DNA from: Bemisia tabaci
Taxonomy: Eukaryota; Arthropoda; Insecta; Hemiptera; Aleyrodidae
Direction of reading: 5' to 3'
Length of the DNA: 64,000 bases
Assembly: GCF_918797505.1 (NCBI RefSeq)
Contig: NC_092801.1
Coordinates: forward strand, 30,642,487-30,706,486
Position numbers and translations under genes: made by a program
Notes under the pieces: generated by a model
Told to the model about the DNA's origin: nothing
Database searches by the model: none
Seen by the model: the letters and a program-made list of their open reading frames with translations, nothing else
Shown: positions 54,016 to 64,000 of the stretch, in pieces
Layout of the letters: each line of letters starts with the position of its first letter
Position numbering within the stretch: the stretch's first letter is position 1

Positions 54016-54546
54016 AGCTGTAAAGCTTGATCGTCACAAATATTATTTGATTTACCTCTCAAGCGTTAATAAAACAAAATATCTCAGCTTTTTTGCACTG
54101 TCAAAATCATTTATTTGCTGTAACAACCTCACTGTCTGCGTTCTGTGGTGCATGTCAAATCCTCTCGATGGTTGTACGAAGTGTACAGTGTCGCTTGTCA
54201 CTACTGACCCATTTACATCCCCAAATACTGTCACCTCTCATAGCATCAGGCGTGCATATCTCTCGCTAAGGGCATTATTTCTAAAAGTGGGAATGTTCAT
54301 TTTCAGATGAACCCTGGGCTTCATATGGGTAACGGTGCTTTCAAGGCTCATCTGAAAAATGCACATGTTCTCTTTCAGAATCAACTTGTCAATTTAATGT
54401 TGGAATCCATTCCCAATTCACGGATATTCTCGGAAAATACGATCCACACTTCGCGGAATCCTAAGTTTCAATCCTAACAAGAGGAATCCTTCACGGAAAG
54501 TAGGAACTGCCAGACCTCTTTTCTGAAAGCTCGGATTTCCGGTGAA
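54016..54546. repeat. Unassigned, with a hairpin at 54281-54373
   Basis: GAATGTTCATTTTCAGATGA and TCATCTGAAAAATGCACATG are inverted, with CCCTGGGCTTCA in the loop. The frames across 53870-54310 are rejected as a gene. Confidence 0.5.
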
Positions 54547-54690
54547 CTGCATTTTGCAAAATTCGGAACTACAATTTTTGGCTCACCTGTAAAAAGACTT
54601 AAAAAGTGCATGGGGACACTAATGGTACAAACGTTGTTCTTAAACTGAGCCAGAGATTATAAATCCTAATTGCAAAATGTAGTCCAAATA
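54547..54690. repeat. Family S MITE copy 3
   Basis: AACTGCATTTTGCAAAATTC and TAATTGCAAAATGTAGTCC form the ends. The inner GGCTCACCTGTAAAAAG and AAACTGAGCCAGA blocks match other copies. Confidence 0.8.
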
Positions 54691-55664
54691 TAATTGTTTC
54701 ACTAAAAACAAGGCTTTAAGAAAAGAGGCTAAAAATTGAAGAAATATTCGAGACGTTTCACCGGAATTCTTGGGCTTCTTCAATCGGAAAAAGACAAAGA
54801 AAATGCATTTCTCCGATTGCGACGTTGATATTTACCACTCGTTTTTCATTAAAGTTCCTCAAGAAAACTATCTGGAATTTTCTTGAAATTGTCAACCAAA
54901 GGCGAGGGTTATTTTATGTTTTACATCCCGTATTAATCAAAATTTTGTGTTTAAATTTCTCTCTCTGTGCTTGAAAATTAAAAAATTAAAATAAAAGGAG
55001 AACATGAAAAAAAACCTGGAAAACAACAGTCACATTATTACTTATCCTATGGTACAAATTGGGTCGATCAATAAAGAGTATACTGTTTTCTCGTGATTTA
55101 ATTTCAGGCGTTAAGCCTTTTTCAGAATAACTAATTCGATTTTCCCTGACCATTCCCGGTTTTACTTGACTGCGGCCTGGCCACCCTGATTGACCCCTCC
55201 ACCTAAAGCCCCCCTTTTTCGACCCCGACAAAATAACTTTACCGCGGGGGCATCGGCTAAACGCATCGCCCGTGATGGAAAGGAACACCTGGCAGACCAC
55301 CGGAAATAGACGTATTCGCGCCTCAAACAGCCTATCTCCCGTGTCTCGGGATGCGCTAACTGCGTTTTCTTCCTAGGATGCACTTAGTTTATGCGCGCGG
55401 CCCGGTAGGATGCAGTTTAATTGAATTTCCGGCCGGATATGAGTGACTCCAGCGTGGACCCCCGTGCGTGATTGTTGCCTACCTCAACGGCGCTGCAGGC
55501 TTCATTAATTGGATTCCGCGCGGCAGGCAACAGGTTGCCGCGTCTCTCTCTACTGTACTCTCTATACCGGCCAATCTGCTCGAAGGGAAAAAGCCGTTAT
55601 AAGATTCGGATGTTGTAAAATATCCCGACAAAATATCAAATTTTAAGAAAATGTACATTTCTAC
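54691..55664. other. No gene recognised
   Basis: About 1 kb of single-copy DNA, GC-richer from 55170 to 55560. Short open frames have no recognised domain. Confidence 0.35.
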
Positions 55665-56015
55665 GGTGTAAGTCCGCAATCACGCACTGAAAAAGAAGAT
55701 TGGTAGAATTTACCGTTCTTTCACTCTGTGAAATACAGCGTGAAGGAATGGTAAATTCTACCAATCTTTTTTTCAGTGCGTATCTCGGTTTGTGACGTCG
55801 CGGACTTCCTGTCATTCTTTATTTTTCAAACGGAAAACTACTCAAACGCATTTCTTTAAAACTGCCGTGATTTTTCTTCTCTGTGCGAAGAGTAATCTGC
55901 AAAAACTTCAAGGAATGATGTCAATTTGTTCTCCTTTAAAAAAATAGTAATATAGAGGCGGAGATTTCCAAACACCAAGACGAGATATACGGGGTTGCGG
56001 ACTTACGCCGTCGAT
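55665..56015. repeat. Family Q MITE copy 2, split by element R
   Basis: GTAAGTCCGCAATCACG on the left faces GGGTTGCGGACTTACGCCG on the right. The interior matches 7108-7362. The 94-bp element at 55685-55778 lies inside the left arm. Confidence 0.85.
55685..55778. repeat. 94-bp CACTG-ended palindromic MITE (R) with 2-bp duplication
   Basis: CACTGAAAAAGAAGATTGG and CCAATCTTTTTTTCAGTG are the ends, with GGTAGAATTTACC beside them. CG flanks both sides, and the host Q sequence is restored when the element is removed. Confidence 0.88.
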
Positions 56016-56091
56016 ATGTTTATTCCGCAAGGGGACTCTCAAGGAAATTATAGATTTGCCCCTTTTCTAGAAGCCTATAAGAATTCCGTCG

Positions 56092-56392
56092 GCGCACAGT
56101 GGAACAAAAAATAAAATAATAATAAAAGATAAATAAAATAATAATAAAAGATAATAAAGATAAATAATAATAAAAGAGGTCGGACATGACATTTTTGGTT
56201 GAAATTTCAAATTTTGATGTTCATTTCGTAACAAATTCAATTTCAAAGAGAGTTTCTGAAAGTTAATTTTACGAGAAAACCAATGAAAGAACTTTTAAAT
56301 TTCTTTGTTTCATATTTTCGAAAATAAAAGCTTTCAAAGTTGCCAGATATTATCCGACTTTTCCTATTGACTCAGTCCAGTGTGCGGCGTGT
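56092..56392. repeat. Family P MITE copy 3
   Basis: GCGCACAGTGGAACAAA on the left faces GACTCAGTCCAGTGTGCGGC on the right. An AATAAAAGATAA tandem run near 56110-56180 follows the left end. GAGAAAACCAATG is shared with 15022. Confidence 0.7.
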
Positions 56393-56432
56393 CACTTAAA
56401 TTAAACCTTCTTCAGATACAAGCTTCGGATAA

Positions 56433-56560
56433 ATTGGACGTATTTCTGCCAAACGGAACTATCTGCATTATGACGTGAGCCCTATTACGCTTGTATCCTT
56501 ATGGGTCTCAGGGCTCATGTCTTAATGCACATAGTTCCGTTTGGCAGAAATACGTCCAAT
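56433..56560. repeat. Family I short hairpin MITE, copy 5
   Basis: ATTGGACGTATTTCTGCCAA and its complement are exact ends. The loop holds GTGAGCCCT and TCAGGGCTCATG. It is 128 bp. Confidence 0.9.
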
Positions 56561-56840
56561 TCGAATCGTTGGATTCATTCTTAAGTTATTTGCTTGAATG
56601 CAAGGTTTGTTTTAATGTTCTGGCACTGCAGAATTTACATGTTTTAGCATTGAAAAGCATGACTGAACGTAGTGTGAGTGTTTGTGTTGAAATCATATCA
56701 ACTTTCAGTAAATTAATTTGTGCGCCAACATAGTCGAATTATAATACATTTCTACCGTTCAATTGTAGTTTTGATCCTCTTAATTTCCAACTTAGCAGAC
56801 TTAAACCTCTCAACTAAACGCTCGGTTTGCTTGCTTCTAT

Positions 56841-57003
56841 CAGTGGCGAAGTGTGAATGATCGATTATAGATATTTCACCTTTGATGCTATGGTAAAATA
56901 GCGATTATCGAGGTGTTCGTTGCGAACGCCCTATTAATCGATCCTTTTCCATGGGTTTAAATGGCAGATTAATCGATAAATCGCAGAACACGCCACGCCA
57001 CCG
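56841..57003. repeat. Family M hAT-type MITE with 8-bp target duplication
   Basis: The ends CAGTGGCGAAGTGTG and CACGCCACGCCACCG are flanked by GCTTCTAT at 56833-56840 and 57004-57011. The centre is GTGTTCGTTGCGAACGC. Confidence 0.9.
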
Positions 57004-57159
57004 GCTTCTATGAGTACCCATTTGTACTGGGCGGAGATGCATTCAGTCATGGAATAAACCTTTTTTTAAAACCTGCATCTACTTGGTTTGATCACTCAAC
57101 TGAATAATAAATCGAATCCCTGTATTGCCAAAACGAGCTTCAAACTGAAACTGACAATG

Positions 57160-57300
57160 GGACTACACTCAGCAATTCGGAATTACGAGATCTAGGTCTT
57201 TCGTAAGAACACTCATGTGCATAGAAACTAATGGAACATACGTCGTTATTAAAATGAGTCGGATACTGCATTTCCAAATTGCAAAATGGAGTCCAATTTT
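57160..57300. repeat. Family S MITE copy 4
   Basis: GGGACTACACTCAGCAATTC and AAATTGCAAAATGGAGTCCA are the ends, and the arms carry ACTCATGTGCATAGAAACTA and ACGTCGTTATTAAAATGAG. Confidence 0.75.
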
Positions 57301-57824
57301 ATCAAAGACGTTTATTGGTACAATCCTCATCTTATGCTGAATTAAAAGGATTCTCCAGTACAAGGTTTCTAGGCACAGTATAAAAAGTGCACGCAGACTT
57401 CTCTAAACATTTTAAAAAACTAATGAATCACACGTTTCTCCCAGAATAATTCCAATTTAACGGAATAGATTTAGCAACATTCAAATCAGTACCCATTTTA
57501 TCGAGTTGACAACACCGCTTTTCCTCCATTAAAATTCAATATAAACAATCTATTGTAGGTGAGGCTGTGCGCCTCGAAAACTATCGATTGTTTCACATAT
57601 ATTTAACTAGACAAACTCCAATGTTGCCAAAATAATGCACATAAAGTCGAACGTTTATGCGGATCGGCATTCCTTCTCAAAATGGCAGTGTAAATACTTT
57701 ATTTACGACTAATCCGGCAACGTCTAAAGGTAACGTACTCACGAACCCTCTCCCTGCCCACGCGGATCCGAACCACAGTTGTCAGATCGTGCGGTAATAT
57801 ATGAATACTTTACAAAGGTTCTAG
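57301..57824. other. No gene recognised
   Basis: AT-rich single-copy sequence. Confidence 0.3.
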
Positions 57825-58079
57825 TGGACCGCGTTAAGCAGAAAGGAACTAAGTTACGTCACTTATTGCCTATTTTAACCGAGTAATTCAAGTATTTGCA
57901 AGAGAACATTTATACGGATTTTCCTGAAAATTGTAAGGAATTCGCTTCGCACAATGCAGAGAATTCACTGAAAATTACACTAAAATCCGCACTACCGTTT
58001 TATGTAAAAAATTAAAACGTCCAATTAAATGTGGTGTATTTGTTGTGGTTTGGTTCTTCTCTGCTAAATGCGGTCCAAA
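57825..58079. repeat. Family U MITE copy 4
   Basis: TGGACCGCGTTAAGCAGAAA and TCTGCTAAATGCGGTCCA are the ends. It is about 255 bp and abuts a family A element. Confidence 0.85.
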
Positions 58080-58080
58080 T

Positions 58081-58333
58081 CTGCTGTGCTAAGGAAGAAC
58101 GCCACATGAACATTCGAGAGTTGCCAAATTTTCTTCAATAAAATTTTCATTTTTCAGGAAAGTTGTGAATATTTTTTCTTGAAATTTTCAGGAACTGCAG
58201 GTGAAATTTCAAATAAAATTACTTGAAAAATTCGAAGGAAAATAGTCATAATTTGACCAGTAAATTAGTGTTTTATCAAAGAAAATTTGGCAACGTCTGA
58301 TGGCGCATACGGCGTTTTCCCTTAGCACGGCAG
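58081..58333. repeat. Family A MITE with 4-bp duplication
   Basis: CTGCTGTGCTAAGGAAGAAC on the left and GCGTTTTCCCTTAGCACGGCAG-type right end, flanked by AAAT on both sides. Confidence 0.88.
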
Positions 58334-58334
58334 A

Positions 58335-58481
58335 AATAGCCCACATTTTACAATAAGGAACCACTATTTCTGGCTCATTTTAGAAATAACATACATATAA
58401 ATAATCGGTTTCCCTATGCAGAAAGGTGGTTTTGTGGAAGAACCGGGAATTGTGGTTCCTCATTGCAAAATGTAATCCAAA
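58335..58481. repeat. Family S MITE copy 5
   Basis: CCCACATTTTACAATAAGGA and CTCATTGCAAAATGTAATCC form the ends. It starts within 2 bp of the family A end. Confidence 0.75.
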
Positions 58482-58972
58482 TAGGAAAAAGTGTTGATTT
58501 TTCAACACAATCTGGCAGCTATAATCCGAACGATGCTGTTGCGAGTTTTAACGGCCTACAGCAACTCCGAGCCCAACTTTAAATTGAGTCTTTCCGACTC
58601 TTTTGTTCCCGGCTTGGAGGTTTGCGAGTAGCGAGTAAAAGTTGCGAGTTGCGATTGACTCGCGAGCTGCGAATCAGGTCACCCGACGCGATAGCCGAGT
58701 TCGTGAACTTTCGGACTGGGTCGTGAGTACGGACTTCTGGACAAGGTCGTTGAACTGCCGATTGACCCACAGAGGCGTTGGTTGCAGCTCTGTTATTCTT
58801 AAGTTTCCACTCAATAATTGATTCTAGGCGAGACAGTATGGTTTGATGGATATTGATTATTTTGCATAATTCAAAAGGCTGAAATCTAATGCTATCAACA
58901 GGCTGGAATCGCGACCTACTCACCCGGGATACTCAAGAAACATGGCTCAACACACAAATTGAACAGTCATAA
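58482..58972. other. No gene recognised
   Basis: Single-copy sequence with TGCGAGTTGCGATTG and GCGAGTAGCGAG words near 58620-58670. The minus-strand frame has no known domain. Confidence 0.35.
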
Positions 58973-59225
58973 TAGGATCACGTTAAGCAGAAACGAATCA
59001 AGCCACATAAGCTGTAGCCTCTAAGTGGACAGTTTAATTTTTCACATAAACGTTTGTGCGAATTTTTGTGCAAATTTCAGTGAATTTTCTGCATCTTACA
59101 AGGTAAATTCCGTAAAATTTTCAAAGGAATCTTCCTTAACGTTCTCTTGTAAAAATTTTTATTGCCCAGTTAAATTTGGCAAAAGCTGATGTGCCATGAT
59201 TCTTTTCTGCTTAACGCGGCCCAAT
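58973..59225. repeat. Family U MITE copy 5
   Basis: GGATCACGTTAAGCAGAAAC on the left and TTTTCTGCTTAACGCGGCCC on the right. It runs directly into family J. Confidence 0.8.
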
Positions 59226-59775
59226 GGACCACTAGACAAGGTACGAATTCAAGCAATCTGATACATGTTTCATAATCAGAATTTCACGTAAAACACGATT
59301 CACACAACGGCAATTACTGAAACCAACTCCTAACAAAGATGTTAACGTTTTTATTTCACATTGGCTACAAGGAATTCGAACTGCCCGCTCACAAGAAACT
59401 CAAAGCTCTACGCGAGTCAAATCGCGCACTACAACGGTTTCTGCAAGCCTCTCAATCGAGCAATGTTCATTTTCCACCATGTGTTGTTCAAACTATAAGC
59501 AATTTTCTACAGCTGAGCCAAAGCGTCAAGACTGAGGTTGCCAGATTTTTACATCGCAGAGACTGTCAAGATAACGTTTAGCGCGCGATGTGAATCACGT
59601 AGAGCATTGAGTTTTAATGAGCGGGTGGTTTGAATTCACGCATCAAGAATCATCAAATATCTTCGTAAGGAGTTAATTTCGGTAATTTTCTATGTGCGCA
59701 TCGTGTTCTCTGTGAAATTTTAGTTACGAAACATGTATCAGAATGCTGAAATTCGTACCTTGTCTAGTGGTCCAT
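59224..59775. repeat. Family J MITE copy 3
   Basis: ATGGACCACTAGACAAGGTA and TACCTTGTCTAGTGGTCCAT are exact inverted ends. The interior is very close to 30061-30612. The 80-codon open frame inside is interrupted in the other copies. Confidence 0.9.
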
Positions 59776-60385
59776 TGGACCCGTTTGGTCAGTTTGCTGG
59801 AGCAAAATGAGAAAACGGGTTTTTAGAAAAATGGCACGAAAATCACGATGAGTATGATAGGAAAGTCTAAAATTAAACCCCAACTACTTAATCATCGCAA
59901 AACCTTGCATTTTTTGGGGGTTTCCGCTATGTCTAGGGAGGGTATGGATTAGATCGACATGAATCGATCGAGATTTAAAAAACGTGAACCGATCGACGAA
60001 AAAAAATTCGATCGATTTCTTAAAGTTTGAGGTCCACAGAGTATTGAGGTATTTTTTACAAACATTTCCGGTGACCGGAACTTTGAGGAAAAGCTCCTCA
60101 AAGTCAAAAGCCATTTGAAACGGGTATTTTCCCACGCCCCGGAACCAGGACTTCGTGACGTCTCATGGTATACACCTAGGTTTGCCCTATGTCAAATACG
60201 TGTGAATACGGTCTTTTCGAAAATTCGCGAAAAACTGCTTCGGCAGTGTTCGCACGTCGTAGCCAATCAGAGCTCGATGTAAGAAAAAGGTGCCAAAGGA
60301 CAATTAGTTTGGAACACCTAAAACGACCAAGTTAACGTAGATGCGCAATCTCCGATAGCCTTTATAAATATTTGGAATCTCCAAT
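59776..60385. other. Single-copy stretch, no gene recognised
   Basis: A CCAATCAGAG box near 60264 and TTTATAAATATTT near 60361 could be promoter-like, but no transcript can be assigned. TTCGATCGATTTC and ATCGATCGAGAT words occur near 59965-60020. Confidence 0.3.
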
Positions 60386-60702
60386 GAATGGAGAATTTGC
60401 ATGTAAATTTTTTATTGCTTCATCTGCAAGTGCTTAATGAGCTGATTTCGCAGTATGTTTTAAATTTTTTTCTGTTTTGGGAAAAAGTATTAAAATAGAT
60501 TTAAAGGTGAGAAAATGCACCGCATAGTGACGTCATCAGGCGGCTTTTCCCATTTATACACATGTATTTTGGCAGATTATCTATATCTTCTCTAATGATT
60601 GTTCAACTCATGAACCAAGGGTAGCCTTGTGTTCAGTTCACTCAGTAGTTTCCACTTAACACGAAATTCATCAAGTTTCAGACACCTGCAACTCCTCTAT
60701 TT
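60386..60702 (+). repeat. Family W repeat copy 3
   Basis: It starts AATGGAGAATTTGCATGTAA and ends CAGACACCTGCAACTCCTC. TGACGTCA is kept at 60530-60537. It is uninterrupted. Confidence 0.8.
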
Positions 60703-61195
60703 TGGGCATTATTAGGATTCCGAGTTGAAATCTTTTTTATGATAAGATGCTAAAAAACTAATATCGATTTAATAATTCGGCAACATTCGAAAACTCTCGT
60801 GGCATTTTTCCTCAGAAAGGCGACCTCGCTCAAGTGAGTTTTCGAAATCTCCTCGAGGGTCACTCAATTCCTTGACTGTCGCTTGTCGTTGATGATAACC
60901 GGTAAAAACCCGATCGATTCCAGACTAACTTCATAAAGTACCTTCCGATGCAACCACTGCGCCCGGCCCGGGTTTCGGAGCCACCCGGAACTTCCGGGGG
61001 ATTCCGCCGAAACGAGCTCATAACTTAATTTCCTCCACTCCGGAGGTAATCAGTTCTCTCAGAAGCTATCCGTTTCAATCACCGATCGCCCATCGAGAGG
61101 GATGAAAGCCGTGTTCATACTTGTTCCTTATACAGGTCATTTTCTTCGGAGGCCCCCTATCATTAACATCATGATTAAATACGGTTTAACGAAAT
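60703..61195. other. No gene recognised; possible family A trace
   Basis: CGGCAACATTCGAAAACTCT and GCATTTTTCCTCAGAAAGG near 60780-60820 look like a worn family A right end. 60960-61030 is GC-rich with no exon. Confidence 0.35.
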
Positions 61196-61703
61196 TAGGA
61201 TGTTGCATGTGTGAGGATTTGTGATTTGACTATTGATTCTTATGTAAAAGTTCGCGAAAAACACGACAATCCCACTAATCTTCTCTGAAATCAACTCCCA
61301 AGCTCAAAAAAAGCTCTCAAGTTGAGGCCAAAATGGAGGGGATATCCCACGCTATCCTGAGAGTCCACCTCTACATCAAGACTAACTCTCTATGCAAAGA
61401 TAGGGAGCAAGCAAATATATTAGCAGGGTTACCGTGTTTTCCGTTTTGGAGTCCTCAAATAAAGTGTCAGCCCTGTCAATGTATTTGCTCCCTATCTTTA
61501 AAAGGAGAGTTTGTTTTGATGTAGAGGTGGACTCTCAAGATGGCGTAGGATATCCCCTCTATTTTGCCTCAACTTTGAGAGCTTTTTTTGAGCTTGAGAG
61601 TTGATTTCAGAGAAAACCAGTGGCACCATCGTGTTTCTCGCGAACTTTTACATAAGAATCAACCGTCAAATCGCAAATTCCTCACACATGCAACAGCTCC
61701 ATT
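61196..61703. repeat. Family L palindromic MITE copy 4
   Basis: GATGTTGCATGTGTGAGG and CTCACACATGCAACAGCTCC-type ends with the usual GATATCCCACGCTATCCTGA arms; some left-terminal bases are lost. Confidence 0.85.
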
Positions 61704-61810
61704 CTCGACGAAGCATCATTATAGCGACGCCAGTTATATTTACACATTATAGCGCATCCAATATGGTGTCACTGAGATTCGGGAAAAAGTTAGAAAACGA
61801 GGCCGTATTA

Positions 61811-62064
61811 CTGCCGTACTAAGGAAAAACGCCGTATGAGCCTCCAGGCGCTGCCAAATTTCCTTTCGTAAATCACGCATTTTCGCATTTCGCATGTAGA
61901 TATTTGTCTTCCAATTTTTTAGATAATTTTGCTTGGAATTTCACCAAAAGTTCCTGAAAATTTCAAGGGAAAATATACACGGCTTTCCTCAAAAATAAAC
62001 ATTTGATCGAAGGAAATTTGGCAACTCTCGAATGTTCATGCGGCGTTCCTCCTTAGCACGGCAG
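61811..62064. repeat. Family A MITE with 4-bp duplication
   Basis: CTGCCGTACTAAGGAAAAAC and GTTCCTCCTTAGCACGGCAG are the ends, and ATTA flanks both sides. Confidence 0.9.
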
Positions 62065-62169
62065 ATTATCTCTCTCCGATCCCCGAATGTGTTGCTCACG
62101 TAACCCTAAAAGTACCACTACGCATAAGACAAACGAAAACCACACAACACGGAAAAAAGCGAAGGAAAG

Positions 62170-62300
62170 GAAGCGCGTTGATGACGGCGTAGAGATACAA
62201 CTATTCGTGCTTGATGGATGCCCGTGTTGTATCTGCAAAATTGAAGGCGCGATGGCGCGAGGCTTGAACTCGCAATGCTCCGCTTTAAGCTGCCAATAAG
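62170..62300 (+). repeat. Repeat K copy with a tRNA T-arm-like motif
   Basis: It is the reverse complement of 23560-23725. On the minus strand 62257-62273 folds as GCGAG, loop TTCAAGC, CTCGC, a perfect 5-bp/7-nt T-arm with B-box sense. No acceptor or anticodon arm could be built, so it may be a tRNA-derived SINE end. Confidence 0.5.
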
Positions 62301-62508
62301 ATGCCGCTCATATTCGGGAACAAATTACAAAACTAAGCTCGAATACGCCTCTGCTATCTTCTGCTGTGTTGACACTCGATTTTTCTGTCCTTAGATTTGA
62401 CGTCTGATTCTTTTTTTAAGAATTTATATTTGGAGATGTATTAATGTAATTATGTAATTGTAATGTGATTTTATTTAATGTAGAGCTCGTACGTTTCCAT
62501 CATGTACC

Positions 62509-62761
62509 TTGCCGTGCTAGGGAAGAACGCCGTATGAACATTCGAGAGTTGCGGAATTTCCATTGATAAAACATGTATTTTTTACGACATTTATGCACAT
62601 TTTTCTTTGAAATTTTCAGATATTTTAGATTAAACTGCTCACAATATCGTCTAAAAAATCAGGGAAAACATATTCACAATTTTCCTCGTAAATTCGGTTT
62701 TGATTGAAGGAAATTTGGCAACGTTTGAAGGCTCATACGGCGTTTTTACTTAGCACGGTAG
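62509..62761. repeat. Family A MITE
   Basis: TTGCCGTGCTAGGGAAGAAC and GCGTTTTTACTTAGCACGGTAG are the ends, about 253 bp. Confidence 0.85.
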
Positions 62762-63549
62762 TACCCCTGACAGAAACGCACCAAGTCGCATTTTGGAAAG
62801 GAATGAGTGGTGATAAGTATTTAATTCGCGTCGTTGTATATTTTCCCTTGTTACCTTGTTAAAAACTCCAAGGCGACAAAAAATATTTGGAACTTGAAAA
62901 TAGTGATTAAACCTGGTCTTAAACATTTAGTCTTGTGGAGGGATGAAACTTTCAACCTCAACTCATCGGTTCAAATTTGCTGTGGCTTTATGCGCTTTTG
63001 GTAAACACGGTCCCTAAATTTATTTGACAAACAAAATTTCACTGCCAGTCTGCAGATTCCAATTCCAACCAAGATGGCTAAGAATGTACATAAATGAGCG
63101 TTCTTCCGCAAAATGAGTAAATTTATGCAAAAACTAAGTCAAATACGTGCTTTATAAACGATGGTTTGTAACAATTGTATTAGTAAATCGCTCTGGATAA
63201 TTGAAATTCATAGGTTGGTTGTATATTTTTGGGCCCTAACTTTATTCGCGGAGGCATCGGTGAAAGCCTGATGGATTTTCGGAGTTTCACATCTGTCTAT
63301 ACTCTCGCTGTACAGGTACTCTAGTCTTGCCTATCTTCGACTGTGATGAAACTCAATTTTTTTCAATTATACGCTGATCATTTTTTTTACGATGTATTCA
63401 GGAACAATATGTGTGGCTATGGCCATATTAATACTAAATCGTGCGTTATTTCTAATTCCAGGACAGTTGGGAACGGTTGATGGCGATAACCAGAATTCTG
63501 GCCACAACGACGGAGCTTTGATTTGACTTTAATCAATGCTGAGCCAAAG

Positions 63550-63551
<2 letters not shown>
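62762..63551. other. No gene recognised
   Basis: AT-rich single-copy sequence. ATTTCTAATTCCAG at 63449-63462 is a plausible splice acceptor followed by short open frames, but no protein family is recognised. Confidence 0.3.

Positions 63552-63601
<50 letters not shown>
63552..63601 (-). repeat. Poly-T tract (50 T)
   Basis: 50 consecutive T. On the minus strand it would be a poly-A tail. The sequence to its right shows no recognised retroelement frame. Confidence 0.7.
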
Positions 63602-64000
63602 CCATCGCCAAGCTCGGAACTCAAAGTGACATCGTTACCAGCCGAGGTCACCGCGGATGGTGTCGGTGGCCGAATTCAATTTCAGCTGCCCCCATTGAAA
63701 CTCTATTACGCGGGCCCTTCAGCTCTCGCTATGTTGTCGGCTATCGACCCCCCCCCCCCCCCCCTTTCCCGATCGGGAAAATAGTCCGTTCGTCCCCTCT
63801 AGATGAGGGATTTTCCACAACGGGGGTTTCAAAATTTCTGCTCCATGACTTCGTCGAAAACAAAAGTGATGCTGATTTAACATTCTGGATGTAAAAAATT
63901 GTGCGAGAACTCACAAAGCGCAGAATTAACAACCGCTTCCGCAGTTACTTTAGCCATGTTAATGTAAAACTAACTGCTGTGGTGGTTAATTCAGCGTTTT
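63602..64000. other. Single-copy end of window, poly-C run
   Basis: A run of 17 C at 63748-63764. The open frames here are extended artificially by the poly-T and poly-C tracts. Confidence 0.35.

Noticed and set aside
53870..54310. 146-codon open frame on the plus strand, the longest in the window
   Set aside because: It contains a complete inverted-repeat hairpin at 53925-54015, shows no domain, and the opposite strand is equally open.
63463..63530. Possible terminal exon after ATTTCTAATTCCAG
   Set aside because: Two frames are open for only about 20 codons with no recognised family; RNA evidence would be needed.
63417..63894. Frames of about 120 codons with poly-Lys or poly-Phe
   Set aside because: They are opened by a 50-T tract and a 17-C run.

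Overview
The window is AT-rich nuclear DNA of a eukaryote with intron-bearing genes, almost certainly an arthropod. An insect, perhaps a hemipteran such as a whitefly, is my inference from the repeat style and the insect-like GTPase exon; I cannot prove the species. There are no operons, ribosome-binding sites, rRNA genes, complete tRNA genes or CRISPR arrays. Nearly all longer open frames are shadows of inverted-repeat elements. Names A to Z, with AA, AB, AC and AD, are my own labels for repeat families.

Only one host coding exon is convincing: 35130-35380 on the minus strand. It carries splice sites in matching phases and encodes the P-loop of an RGK-family (Rad/Gem/Kir type) small GTPase. 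The other exons of that gene are not visible here, so much of the window is probably intron or intergenic sequence.

The rest is a dense, nested layer of short non-autonomous DNA transposons (MITEs and foldback elements) plus a few dead LINE ends. Family A (about 250 bp, ends CTGCCGTG, 4-bp target duplications in three clean copies) is the most abundant, with about 14 whole or half copies. Family M (about 162 bp) has hAT-type ends and clear 8-bp duplications. Families B, C, R and Z have CACTG-type ends, and most copies have 2-bp duplications that are not restricted to TA. Family L (about 505 bp), family N (about 445 bp), family U (about 255 bp), family H, family I, family J (about 555 bp), family P, family Q, family S and family W recur throughout. 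A 1.2-kb almost perfect palindrome sits at 2408-3607.

Retroelement remains are three ends of one LINE family (5510-5640 minus, 32244-32649 plus, 35460-35618 plus, the last with an 11-bp target duplication), a second LINE type at 53470-53690 minus, and a hammerhead-ribozyme-like motif just before a polyadenylation signal at 45262-45307, of the sort found in Penelope-like elements and retrozymes.

By region: 0-9 kb holds A/B, AC, G, the 1.2-kb hairpin, H, I, T, S, Q and U elements. 9-19 kb holds V, D, C, N, P, a 170-200 bp tandem repeat, U, M, I and H. 19-33 kb holds AA, W, Z, G, M, A, N, the G/U tandem cluster and J. 34-36 kb holds L1, the RGK exon, a LINE end and B3. 36-48 kb holds Y, L2, E/C3, A/J, V2, a GC-rich open frame, the ribozyme motif and a 2-kb inverted duplication. 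48-64 kb holds A, I, L, C, P/O, D, two long poly-T tracts, Q, S, M, U, J and W.
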